NCBI GenBank assembly: GCA_963930645.1
Contig: OZ005651.1
Coordinates: 329,549,527-329,613,526 of the forward strand
Source of the DNA: Salticus scenicus
Lineage: Eukaryota > Arthropoda > Arachnida > Araneae > Salticidae
Direction: 5' to 3'
DNA: 64,000 bases
Shown: in pieces, positions 53,117-64,000 of the stretch
How the letters are laid out: every line of letters starts with the position of its first letter
Numbering within the stretch: position 1 is the first letter of the stretch
Position numbers and translations under genes: made by a program
Notes under the pieces: model-generated
Told to the model about the DNA's origin: nothing
Databases searched by the model: none
The model's input: the letters and a program-made list of their open reading frames with translations, nothing else

Positions 53117-54965
53117 AACAGAAGAAAATATTAGATTCGTAAAAAATTTCGACTTCTAGTTTTCGATGGACTTACACGTTTTAAGAGATTTATAACACTA
53201 TTTGATCATATTTAGAAAATATATGTTTGTGTGTCCGTGAATGTGTGACAAACATTTTGTTCTAACTGTATCTCAGGAACTACTGCGCTGAATTGCATAT
53301 AAATTTATATGCAGTTGCACCAGGACATATGTTGTGCAGATTATTTTTTGGCACAAATCGCTCTACAGGTGGCGCTGCTGTATAGCGATTTCTCCCATTT
53401 AAGGATAAATTATATTTTAGGTTCTACAGTATATAATCGAACAAAACTTGATATGTGAGAGGGCCTTTATAAAACATTATGCTTATTCAATTTGGGTGCA
53501 TATCGACCAATAGGTGGCGCTGCTACCTACAATTTCCCCCGTAAACAGGAAGGCTATATCTTAGATTCTATTGTACATAATTGCATAAAACTAGGTAGAT
53601 GATAGGGTTATTATGAAGCAATATGTGAATTCAATTTGGATACATATCAGTCGATAGGTGACGCTGTTATGCTACAATTTTTTTGTGAACCGCAGGTATG
53701 AGATTAGCAAAAATACAAAAAAGCTTGAAACTGTATGCAAAGGCAAGACGTTGAAATGAAATACCAGAATTTTGATGACAAAATCTATTATATTAGAGTA
53801 ATAAATATTTATTTTAATCTTCAATGTATATATAAAAAAAAAAAGAACAAATGCACATCAGAAACGTAAAAAAAAGCTGATTTTTTTTTTTTTTTAAAGC
53901 TGAAAAGCTAAATGTACAAAAAAGCTGAAATCAGCTGAAAAGCTGAAAAATCTCATCCCTGTGAACGGAAAGGCTATATCTCAGAATCTATTGTATATAA
54001 CTATACAAAATATTATTATAAAACACTAGGGTGATTCAATTTGGGTGAGATAGGTCGATAGGTGGTGCTGCAATTTACCCCATAGAATAGGATGACAGTT
54101 TATATGGCTTATAAAAGCACCAAACTTGATATGTGAGGTAGCCATTATGAAAACAAATGCTGATTTAGCTTGGGTGTATAGTATATCGGTCGACAGATTT
54201 TCTGTCAGTCACTTTCTGTGACTTTCTACATGGCTACATCTCAGCATCTTTTGATTAAAATTCAAAAAACTTCATATGTAAAATCTTTATTCTAAGAAGC
54301 TATGTTAACTTTTGTGCATGTTCAATTGTAAATGATGCTTTTATACAAATAATATAGACGACAGTTTTGTGACGGTTACATCATACTATTTTTTGTGGTA
54401 TGTATAGGAAAATGTGTGCCAATTTTAACATCTACCAATTCTGCACAAAAATAATACTCTCTCCCCGCTTGCATTGCAAAAAATGGGCGTATGGAAGTCC
54501 TCGGACATGTCAATGATAAACAATATAACCTGAGACACAGCATTCTAAAAAATGGGAGAAATCGCAGGATAGCTACAACACCTGTTGGTCGATTTACACG
54601 AAAAATAGATAGGCACTAACTTCGGTGAAGGTACATTTAAATATAAATTTATAAGAAACTCTGGGTATTAATTTTTGAGATAGCGCTGCTACGATGCTGG
54701 CACACAATTAACTTTCTTTCCACATTTTGTGTTGTACTTCTCTAAGATGAAAATCGTTTGTATTCATCAAAGAAAATATTTTTATAAAATAACTTGTTCT
54801 GCGTGAATTTGTATAGGAAAATATAGAAGAAAGTTTTGTGATGGGCATAACATACCAGTTTTAATGGTGAAATCCTATTCAGGACATCTCAAAACGTGTA
54901 AATCCATCGAAAATCGAGATTCTTATGAATACAATATTTACTTCTATGAAAATAGAAGAAAATAA
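53117..54965. mobile_element. TIR element carrying a satellite-like array (array B)
   Basis: Left AGAAGAAAATATTAGATTCG with TTTTCGATGGACTTACACGT. The right end is the inverse of ATAGAAGTAAATATTGTATT with TTTTCGATGGATTTACACGT. The interior has units near 53365, 53508, 53652 and 54055 with ACAGGTGGCGCTGCTG or GATAGGTGGCGCTGCT variants and GTGAGAGGGCC/CCATTATGAAA-like parts. No transposase frame. Confidence 0.7.
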
Positions 54966-55864
54966 CAATATGAAATCTTATTTAAAGGCATGTGTAACAT
55001 ACTTTTTTCTATAGATTAACATTAGCCAGAAAAAGCTGTAAAAAGTAGTTAATGTTTACTGTTTTTAAAACATAATAAATATCTAAAAGTTTGCTGCTTT
55101 TACATAACATTTGCTAAAACCCTTTTCTCCTCTAATAAATAAATAAATAAAATAAGTGAAAAAAAAAAAAAATAATTAAAAAATGATAATCATGTTTTGT
55201 GTGAGAGATAGAAAACACTTCTCGCAAAAAAGTATTAATTTTATCTCTTTGAAGGGACGGGAAGGGAAATGTGTAGATACTGTAATCCGAAAAGGCATAA
55301 ATTTGGCCTAACTAATATGACTTTTCATCAATTTTTCTCTACTAATATATACGAAAACACGTGAAAAATGATATTTATATAGCAGAACCGTTTCTCTTAT
55401 ACTTATTATCGGTTTCATGGTACAACTTTTTACTTTCTCTTACCCATAAGGTAGAGAAAGTATTGTTTTTGGGTCAAATTTTTGAATGCGAGATTTTGTT
55501 ATATTTACACGTTTTAAGGTCGCCTGAATACGAAAATCATGTTTTTAGCAAATGGTCTGTGTGTATGTCTGTGTGTGTGTGTGTCTGTTATCAGCATATC
55601 TCAAAGACAAATCATCGCAGAAAGTTCAAACTTGGTATTATAAATGTTTATCATATAGGAATGCTACAGTAAGCTTTTCGTTAAGATCAAGCAAATGGTT
55701 CGTGTACAGGGACAATCAAGAGAATTCTAATACATTACGTCTATGGGGGAAATTGCAGGTAAGTAGAGTTTAACGTCTATAGACTGCACTAAACCAAATG
55801 AAACGAATATATATTTTTTGTAACAGAGATAGTTAACTGGGGAAAAAATTTTTGTGTATGTAGG

Positions 55865-56030
55865 AGCCTCGCCTTCCCCCCTGGGGGGAAGTCCCCCCTC
55901 GAGGGGAGTAAATTTTCATGATGGGTATCTTTCAAAACAGCTCGCCAATACCTTTAAAACGAATGGTTGAACCATCGATATGCGATAATTTAAAACAAAG
56001 TTATCGATTTTTTTTACTTTTAACGAAAAA
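55865..56030 (-). repeat. inverted fragment of the 13.0 kb repeat
   Basis: CCTGGGGGGAAGTCCCCCCT, then GATGGGTATCTTTCAAAACA and AATACCTTTAAAACGAAT, the reverse complements of 13390-13490. Confidence 0.75.
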
Positions 56031-56789
56031 AAAAACTTAGAAAAAAAAAAAATCGCATTTTTTTTTTTTTTTTTAATATTGAGAATAAAATGGGCTTTTT
56101 TTAGATATTTGGTGTTATACTACTTCTCTAATATGGAAATCGTCTGCATTATCACAAAAGGTATATATTTTTTAAATTATAATATTAATAAATTATTTTT
56201 TAAAAACAGAATTATTTTTTAATAACCGAATTAAATTCTATATAAATGTAGGTGCATTAATGAAACGGGGGGTTGAGGGGGGCGGTAGCCCTCCTCACAC
56301 AGAACTAATTATCATATAAAACTCTTCAGAAGCCTAATATGAATTGTTTAACACAGGTTTACATAACAGTACTCGTTATATTACTTCTAAATATGGAACC
56401 TGTATTTATAGTATTAAATTTCAGGGTAAGAGAAAGTCGTGTGAGTGACACACCAGATTATTTTCTTTCTTTTCCTTTTAATGGGAGGTGTTCGTTATTC
56501 CAGGGTACTATTTTCTTCGTTACCATTTTTACCGGGGGGATATATTTTAAGTCTTCTAATTATCTGCCGAAAAAAAAGCTACAAATTTGAAAAAATTTAT
56601 AACATTAACATAACTCATAATGCTTCCACCCCTAAAAAACTTTAAAAATAAAAATAAAGTAAAAGTAAACATATATTTTTTATTTATATTTTTAACAATA
56701 AGTAATTTCAATTAAAAAAAAAAAAAAAAAAAAAACATACTTTTTAAATGAGAAATGTTTTGGTGTTAGTTAGAATGGAGACTGCTTTT

Positions 56790-57420
56790 CGATTGGTTTC
56801 TGACTTTTCATTTGATAACTATCTCAATAAAAAACTAGTATGTTTTTGCCATCACAAAACTGTCTTCTGTATCATTCTATATATTAGCGAGAGTTTAAGT
56901 ATAGCTTCTCTTTATACGATAAGCTTTTACATATGAAGCTTGGCGAAATTTTAATCAACAGATGCTGAGATGTGAAAATAGAATCATAGAATGTGAACAA
57001 TAGAGGCGTCACTTGTCAGCCTATACACATCAAAATTAAGTGAATATTAGTTTTCATAATGGTTATTTCACATGTCAAGTTTGGTGCATAGTATATGCCA
57101 TTGAAGTTAATACATAGCCTTCCTATTCACGGGGTAAATTCCAGCACAGAAGCATCATCAGTTGGTCGATATGCACCGAAATGTAACCAACAAAGTGCTC
57201 CATAATGGCCCTCTTAGTTACCAAGTTTTGTGCAATTATATGCAATAAAATCTGAGATATAGCCTTCCTCTCACAAGGAAAATTATAGTACAGAACACCA
57301 CCTATCGATTGATATACACTCAAATCGAATCAATACAATGTTTCATAATGCTCATTTTATATACAAAATTTTATTTGATTATACACAATAGAACCTGAGA
57401 TATAGATCTTCAGTCTGTTG
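56790..57420 (-). repeat. array C of the AGGTGGCGCT-type repeat, minus orientation
   Basis: On the minus strand, units include ATCGATAGGTGGTGTTCTGT and CCAACTGATGATGCTTCTGT, with CATTATGAAACATTG and AGGCTATATCTCAGATTTTA. This is array A/B sequence, more decayed. Confidence 0.65.
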
Positions 57421-57509
57421 CCATATTTTCCAATGCCATTCTTTCCGGTATCATTTTTTCTATTGCCATTTTTATCTAAATTCAAATTACACACGTATGC
57501 AAACTTGAG

Positions 57510-57546
<37 letters not shown>

Positions 57547-57556
57547 TTTTGAATAG

Positions 57557-57557
<1 letters not shown>

Positions 57558-57590
<33 letters not shown>
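57558..57590. repeat. (TA)n microsatellite
   Basis: About 33 bases of pure TA, shortly after a poly-A run. Confidence 0.9.
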
Positions 57591-57594
<4 letters not shown>

Positions 57595-57639
57595 AAGATA
57601 TGTTTAATAGCAGAAAATTGTTTATCGATCCCTCCTCGC

Positions 57640-57815
57640 TCCTTTGATGCCAACACACGCGTGGAATTGCAGCACTTGTTTCATGTCGAAATAATTAAAC
57701 AAGCCCCTTCATCAGGCGTTTAAAAAAAAAAAATGTAGACACGAGTTAAGCAATGTGTGCTCTCTCCTTACATGTGTTTTGTGTATTTGCAATTTGTGGT
57801 GTTTTTCTTACAAAA
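57640..57815. mobile_element. decayed MITE of the ACAATTGTT family, copy 3
   Basis: Keeps CATGTCGAAATAATTAAACA, CCCCTTCATCAGGCG and the end TTTGTGGTGTTTTTCTTACA. Confidence 0.6.
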
Positions 57816-58050
57816 AATTTTATTCATCATGTAAAACCATACTGAAATTTTTTTTAAAAAATCTACTTTTCCCTTGCAAAAACTTTATTTATTATTGTTT
57901 TTAAGATGTGGTTTTAGACACATTGCCTCTCACAGTATACAAAGGAACTAAGTTTTAAAAGTATGCCCTTCGTAGAGATTTTTTTTTTTTAATGGGGTCC
58001 TAGTCTGTATTCATGTGAATTTCGAAGATAACCAAGGAAAACTCCGAATG

Positions 58051-58189
58051 CAGGGATGGAACACGGGAGCAGAATTCATACCACTCTCAACGTAAGAAAA
58101 TTTTCTACTTCTTAAATCAACGATATTATAGGTAGAGAAATTTCTTAAACGGATTCCGGTATGAATTCTGCGCCCGTGTTCCATCCCTG
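58051..58189. mobile_element. 139-bp MITE with nearly perfect 32-bp TIRs
   Basis: CAGGGATGGAACACGGGAGC plus AGAATTCATACC on the left; the right arm inverse differs at one base. CGAATG directly abuts both ends (58045-58050; 58190-58195). Confidence 0.85.
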
Positions 58190-59080
58190 CGAATGGTTAG
58201 ACCAACGAGCTCATTTGCGTTCGAACCACCTCCCATCTACAAGCTTTGAGAGCAACCATTGGAAGGGTTGCGGCTGACGGAGGATTAATGAATATTTATT
58301 ACTTCCTATATCATTGTGGAGGGCTTAGAACGCTACATTGATCCATAAAAATTACACATGATATTAAAATATAAATTTTCTGTCTGATTCTATCAATTCT
58401 GGCAAAATAATTTCCTTTTTTCTTTCTTTTTTTTTTCCCCTGTGGAAGTAATCGGCCGATTACAGCCGATTTAGAGCCTCTCCAAGGAAAAGAGCATTAG
58501 CTCTTAAATCGGTTGTAATACATACTCGCATCGACTAGTCTGCGAAACCTTTTAAGTCATCAGCATCGGGGAGGACTTATTAGGCTGGCAGTTTGTATTG
58601 CTTTCTATTTCTTTTCTAAAACTCAATTTATCCCGTTTTGGAACCTTTTTTTTTTTTTTTTTTTTACCTTTACTCAGCGTTAGATACTAAAAATACTTTT
58701 GTAAAAATTGAAACCCTTTATTGAGTTTTAGAAAGATTTCTTTCATCTGCGGATGATTTCTAAAGTTACACGAGTATTTGAAATTTTCACGAGTTCATTT
58801 CTTATTTACACATTACTAAGGAAATAAGAATATTTTTCGAATAGAGTAAGTTTATTAAAGTAATAAACTAATCAATAGGGCAGAACTTGTTTTCTCACTA
58901 TTTCTCTCTGTGTGCGTGAGAGAGAAAGAATATATAAAAAAAATTCTAAAATTTAAAAAGCCAGCAATTTAAGGTCCTAGTATACATTAACCTCTTCGCA
59001 GTTCACACTCAAAGCTATAATAGTAACATAAATAGACTGTCATGGCTTTCAAACATATAGATTCCGGGGATATATATATA

Positions 59081-59294
59081 CAGTCGGCTGCAAAATTATT
59101 CGAGCACTAGCCAATAATTCCAATATTTCAAAAGTACACTTAAGACTGTTTTGCTAAGTAAATCCTTGTCGAATCATGTTCTTAGACTGATTAAGAACAT
59201 GACTCGACAAGGATTTATTTAACAAAGCTGTATTAAGTGTACTTTTTTTTGGCAAGGATTATTGCTAGTGCTCGAATAATTTTGCAGCCGACTG
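59081..59294. mobile_element. palindromic Tc1/mariner-like MITE, copy 3 (214 bp)
   Basis: CAGTCGGCTGCAAAATTATT at the left and its exact inverse at the right, inserted in a TATATA tract. The arms include TCCTTGTCGAATCATGTTCT. Confidence 0.95.
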
Positions 59295-59317
59295 TATATA
59301 TATATACATATTCGGTT

Positions 59318-59633
59318 GGTTGGTTTTTTTATACGTCGCACTAGTGTTGCGCAGATAGGCAATTGGCGACGGTCTGGGACTCATCCCTAGAGGTGGTCCG
59401 GAGACATGCCATCGCAAATTTGATCCTCCACGGAAGGGATGGCTTCTCCCGCTTCGGTAACCCCCAGAGGTATATAATTTTTGATGGGAACATGGAGGAC
59501 ATTGCGGCCGCGACAGATTTTACGTGCACCAGCCACCATTAGTGTACACGACGGTCTTTGGTCGGCTCGAATACCGAACCCGCAATCTTCCAATTACGAG
59601 GCCGGCGCTTTACCGACTGGGCTACCGCGACCC
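59318..59633 (-). mobile_element. full-length tRNA-derived SINE, 316 bp
   Basis: Minus strand starts GGGTCGCGGTAGCCCAGTCG, with A-box TAGCCCAGTCGG (59624-59613) and B-box-like GGTTCGGTATTC (59580-59569), and ends in a tail AAAAAAACCAACC. A perfect 15-bp target duplication TATACATATTCGGTT flanks it (59303-59317; 59634-59648). The two minus-strand frames at 59341-59593 are translations of the SINE. Confidence 0.93.
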
Positions 59634-60164
59634 TATACATATTCGGTTTTATAATAAAAGTAGAATCAAATATTAAAGATATTTTATTTTATGAAGCAAA
59701 GAAGAGAGTATGCAAAACGCTGGAGGCTGGAATGAGAAAGTTAAATAAAAACCAAAATGTTTAATTTAAGAGGCTTCGCTTTATGTAGTTAAAAAAAAAA
59801 AAAAAAAAAACTTACGAATTATACAAGTATATTATTATCTGGTCATTAACCTCGAAAGGTATACATTTTATAATAAATTAGAAGTGTTAAAGACATGACA
59901 AAGATGTCTAAGGGAAACCAGTTAAATCCCTCCCTAGAATGCCTACGCTTTGACATCAGTATCTATGGATGAATAAGCTAACTAATTGAAAACGCTCGCC
60001 CATTGAGCCCCAAGGACGAAATAGTTTTCATCAATTTAATACTATATTTGATATTCCAATTTGAGTCAAGTCTTGAAGAAAATGTCAAAGGGTTCCAAAA
60101 AATAAATTTTCTTTGGATGGTATTATAGTTTTTGATCATACGCATTCAATACACAGAAAAATAA

Positions 60165-60235
60165 CAACTTTGTAAACAAACACTACACAATTCAAGGTCA
60201 AATAACAATTGTTTTGGGTCGAAATAATCAGGTAT
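60165..60235. mobile_element. partial copy 4 of the ACAATTGTT MITE
   Basis: AACTTTGTAAACAAACACTA then AACAATTGTTTTGGGTCGAA; the left part only. Confidence 0.6.
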
Positions 60236-60824
60236 TTCTTTTCGATTAGTGAGCAATTTTGTAAAAATAAATTTATTTTTGTTTTTATTTATTTATTTTA
60301 TTTATTTATTTATTTGGGGAGATTGAAAATCAGTCTTAAGTTTACTTAATGAAATAAAATATTTAAATTTAAATAAATAAATAAATAATTCACCACTAAG
60401 CTGAAAGGTGACATTGAAAAAGCCGAATTCAAAAACTTCATTTTTGAATGGGATATCATTATAATATAAGGGCTGGGATTTAATTTTTGGGGCCTAAATC
60501 AAAATATTTTTGTGAAATTTTTATTTATTTTTGTGGGGGAAAATATCGATTAAAAGCTTCCAGTAGTCATTCTATATAATGTTTAACAAGAAAAGTTAAT
60601 AGAGTTTCGTTAAACCAAATATAAACATTAATTAATAATACTGAAAACATGGGAAGATTTTATAAAAGGATCGTTGTTATAAACAAAAAATTGTGAAGGA
60701 AACGTTTTTGTGAAATCGCCTATTTTAAAATCATGAATTTTGTGAAGTTGCAGCAAAAGGACCCCAATTTTTGCTCGGATAGACCCTTGTATGTGAAGCA
60801 ACAAAAATCTTGTAGGGAGAAAGA

Positions 60825-61300
60825 GGATAGCTGATTGAGATAGAGAGAGGGACAGACAAAGCCCATGTTATCCCATGGGGAAATTTATTTCCAATATTAC
60901 TCATTGTTTAATGTTTTATATTTGATGTAAGAAATGAACACATTTATTTAATATAAGAACTGCAAACTATGTGAAACAAGAGCAAAATATCAATAATCAT
61001 ATTTGAATCATAATATATATACAGTCGGTAACAAAAGTGTCCGAACACTAGCAAAAATTCCTATGTAAGAAAAGTGCACTTCATACGGTTTTGTTAAATA
61101 AATCCTTGTCGAATCCTGTTCTTAGTCAGTGTAAGAACATAATTCGATAAGGATTTATGTAACAAAACCGTATGAAGTGCACTTTTTTTACATAGGAATT
61201 TTTGCTAGTGTTCGGACACTTTTGTTACCGACTGTATATATATATATAAAGTTATAATATATAATTCCGCTTACACATTCGAAAAATTCCTAACCGTTAT
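60825..61300 (+). repeat. duplicated segment A (MITE-occupied)
   Basis: Matches 62185-62600 from GAGGATAGCTGA through ATATAATTCCGCTT and ATTCGAAAAATTC, apart from the 213-bp MITE at 61022-61234. Confidence 0.85.
61022..61234. mobile_element. palindromic Tc1/mariner-like MITE, copy 4 (213 bp)
   Basis: Ends CAGTCGGTAACAAAAGTGTC and exact inverse, TA-flanked. A divergent subfamily compared with copies 3 and 5. Confidence 0.95.
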
Positions 61301-62184
61301 TTGAGTAATCGTTTTTATTATTTATCTATTTATTTATTTTCACTTTATTTATTTATTATTTATCATTAATTCATTTTTATTTTATTTTTATTTTTTGAGT
61401 TAAAAAACGCGAAAAATTGGGTAAATACATTTTTTTTTTTTTTTTTTGCATTTTTAAGCTCGAAAATAAAATGTAAAAAAAAAAAAAAAAAAAAAAATCT
61501 GGAAAAAGAGTACACATTTAACGGTTATGAATTTTCTGACGGAATTTAACAAAAAAAAAAAAAAAAAAAGCTTTATAGTAGAAACAAATTTCTCCACAGA
61601 ATAACATGGGTTTTAGCTGTCAGCGAGATTAGGTATTGTCCGCTCTTAAGTGAAATTTTTTCCCTCTCAAAATCTTCACGATTTCTTTCAACATTTTTGT
61701 CACAATTTTTCCCATTTCTATCATAATAATCTTTAAAATACATATATAATCTACATTAACATATTATAAACCTATTTTAAATAATTTCTATTCAGCATGT
61801 TTATTTTGTATTAGTATATAAGTAATAACTGTTTATTTATTTCCTTGTGAAATAAAGGAATTTTTCTAGCGTCTTCGCTGACAGTGTTTTCCTTTGTAAA
61901 TTTATTTCTATTGTAACAGTGTTCCTTAAAACGTTGTTTATGAAAATATCTGGATAGGGAAAACAGCAGAGGTGGTACAATGAACCGAAATAGTTTTCGA
62001 CAGAATCATAATATTTCTAGGTCAAAATTCTTTTTATAAATAGAATATGTCTTTAAAATGATACTTTGATGACGACTTTTTGAAATTTCCCCTCCAAAAT
62101 AAGTTGAATTGAATTCAAAAAATCTTTATTCAAAAGGACCCCAATTTTTCCCTGTGAAGCAACAAAAATCTCGTAGGAAGGGAA

Positions 62185-62600
62185 AAAAAGAGGATAGCTG
62201 ACTGAGAGAACGAAAGAGACAGACTAAGCACATGTTATCCTATGGTGAAATTTGCTTCCACTATTACTCATTGTTTAATGTTTTATACTTGATATACGAA
62301 ATGAAGAACGAAAGAGACAGACTAAGCACATGTTATTCTATGGTGAAATTTGCTTCCACTATTACTCATTGTTTAATGTTTTATACTTGATATAAGAAAC
62401 GAATACATATATTTAATATGAGAACTGAAAACTATGTGAAACAAGGGCAAAATATCAATAATTATATTTCAAATCATAACATATATGTGTATATAAAGTT
62501 GGTTTATTATATATAATTCCGCTTTCCCATTCGAAAAATTCATCACCGTTAATTGAGTTACGGTTCCTTATCATAATCCTTTATGATAAGTATTTCAATA
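62185..62600 (+). repeat. duplicated segment B (MITE-free) with a 98-bp tandem duplication
   Basis: Paralogue of 60825-61300 without the MITE. Includes two tandem 98-bp copies starting GAACGAAAGAGACAGACTAA at 62208 and 62306. Confidence 0.88.
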
Positions 62601-63333
62601 ACAATAAATTATTAAAACAATTCAGGTTATGAGGGTTCTACTACACAGGAATAATTTATTAATTTGACCCATGACATTAAGAATTAGACTTCCGCTTTAC
62701 ATTTTTACATTAAGAGCAGACAGGTTTGATAGTTGATTTGATCTTAGTGGCACGGAGTCCAAGAAAAACAGGCTACGCCAGACAATTTTAAAAAGAAAAA
62801 AAAAAATTCAATTGAATAAAATAATGAAGTTTAAAATGAGCATTTTATTTATTTATTCATGCATTTATTATTCTTAAAATCTTAAGAAATGTCTGGATGG
62901 AAAAAAAAAAACAGCAAGACATCTTTAAACTGGCTTTTGACTGAACACTGTTCAGACAAAATGAACAGGTACGCCAAACCTAAATATTACAGACGTTGAT
63001 TGACAGGACTTTGATATTTTTTAGGCAAAATTCTTTTACAGATAACCCTTTCTATACAAGTGTTGATGAAGCTATTTATTTGCTTATTGAAATGTTAATT
63101 AAATTCTAATTAAAATAAATAAATTGAAAGGTGGAACTGAATACCAAAAGATTTGCTACGATAAGAATTTCATTCGCAATCGCAATAACTATTAACCCTA
63201 TACACATGGTTGCAGCGTCTAGAATATAAAGTGTGGAAAGCGACCAGCAAATTAATGCCTTAAAAATTAAGCCTCCCACCAGAGGTCAGTGCGATCGAGT
63301 TTATTGCTTGAAAAACTCCCTATTGGTTAATTA

Positions 63334-63547
63334 CAGTCGGCTGCAAAATTATTCGAGCACTAGCCAATAACTCCTATATTTAAAAAGTACACTTGAGACT
63401 GTTTTGCTAAGTAAATCCTTGCCGAATCATGTTCTTAGACTGATTAAGAACATGACTCGACAAGGATTTATTTAACAAAGCTGTATTAAGTGTACTTTTT
63501 TTTGTCAAGGATTATTGCTAGTGCTCGAATAATTTTGCAGCCGACTG
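63334..63547. mobile_element. palindromic Tc1/mariner-like MITE, copy 5 (214 bp)
   Basis: CAGTCGGCTGCAAAATTATT and exact inverse, TA-flanked; nearly identical to copy 3 (59081), down to ATTATTGCTAGTGCTCG. The pair looks recently mobilised. Confidence 0.95.
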
Positions 63548-64000
63548 TATATTCTTAGATCTCGTGAATGAGCAGACGAAACTGGGAAAAGCCAATCAGC
63601 TCTTTGATTTAAGCAAAAATTCGATCGCAGCGCCAACTGGGAAGTTTTTTTTTTTTTTTCTTTTAAGCAATATTTTAAGCATTCGATTATAAGCGCTTGT
63701 CACACTGTGTATTCCAGGCGCTGTAGCATGGTGTCAAATGTGGAACAATCGCTTTAAATGTTCCTTCATCTCTATGAAATACTGGTGTAGACATAAGAGT
63801 AACTATAACTACATACGCATAGCAACTATATAATTCAGACGATTGCCTATAACTGTATTAAAAAAAAAAAAAAAAAATTGCATTGCCGTAGCCTTGCGTT
63901 CGACGTTTGACAAAAAGTAGAGTTTTGCCCCGAAAATAAATAAATAAAAATAAAATTATATATACATATATATGGTGAGATGATATACAAATCATCTAGC

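Noticed and set aside
59341..59593. Two overlapping minus-strand frames with normal-looking composition
   Set aside because: They lie wholly inside the SINE.
59560..59633. tRNA-like sequence on the minus strand
   Set aside because: The acceptor stem and anticodon arm do not pair properly and the sequence continues into a SINE with tail and target duplication.

Overview
The window is AT-rich eukaryotic nuclear DNA from an animal, almost certainly an arthropod. The only gene I can identify is minibrain/DYRK1A, a dual-specificity protein kinase, on the minus strand. Its kinase exon reads like arthropod Mnb ([20 protein letters not shown]) rather than vertebrate DYRK1A. Long introns, high A+T and very dense DNA transposons suggest an arachnid, but that is inference.

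Three coding exons are visible, in transcription order: 26650-26445 (N-terminal region), 7964-7776 (nuclear localisation signal, DYRK homology box, start of the kinase glycine loop) and 1978-1813 (kinase N-lobe with catalytic Lys and alpha-C Glu). They join in frame through GT-AG introns of 18.5 kb and 5.8 kb. The rest of the kinase domain and the C-terminus lie beyond base 1. The start codon exon was not found. The 37 kb from 26651 to 64000 is therefore either a long 5' intron/UTR or upstream intergenic DNA.

Everything else I can support is repeats. Introns (1979-26444): hAT-like insertions with 8-bp target duplications at 2457-3166, 4158-4387, 8201-10023, 10434-11875, 19137-21603 and 22892-23341; piggyBac-like TTAA elements at 17690-17916 and 24308-24612; a foldback at 3599-3939; an LTR-like block near 16.9-17.3 kb. 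Upstream (26651-64000): a nest of insertions at 29005-34809, five levels deep (hAT in hAT in hAT, holding a tRNA-derived SINE split by a solo LTR); a second copy of the outermost element at 35634-36413 with its own nested MITE; CpG-rich tandem repeats at 37.0-37.4 kb; five copies of a 213-214 bp palindromic Tc1/mariner-like MITE (39.8, 40.2, 59.1, 61.0, 63.3 kb); arrays carrying a recurrent AGGTGGCGCT-type motif (45.3, 53.3, 57.2 kb); a tandem repeat family at 49.5-51.0 kb; and a SINE with a 15-bp target duplication at 59318-59633.

No intact transposase, rRNA gene, functional tRNA gene or CRISPR array is visible. The points most worth following are the nested insertions with paralogous empty sites, the palindromic MITE family, possible alternative splice sites 39 nt apart in the kinase exon, and the repeat-borne CTCF-like motifs.
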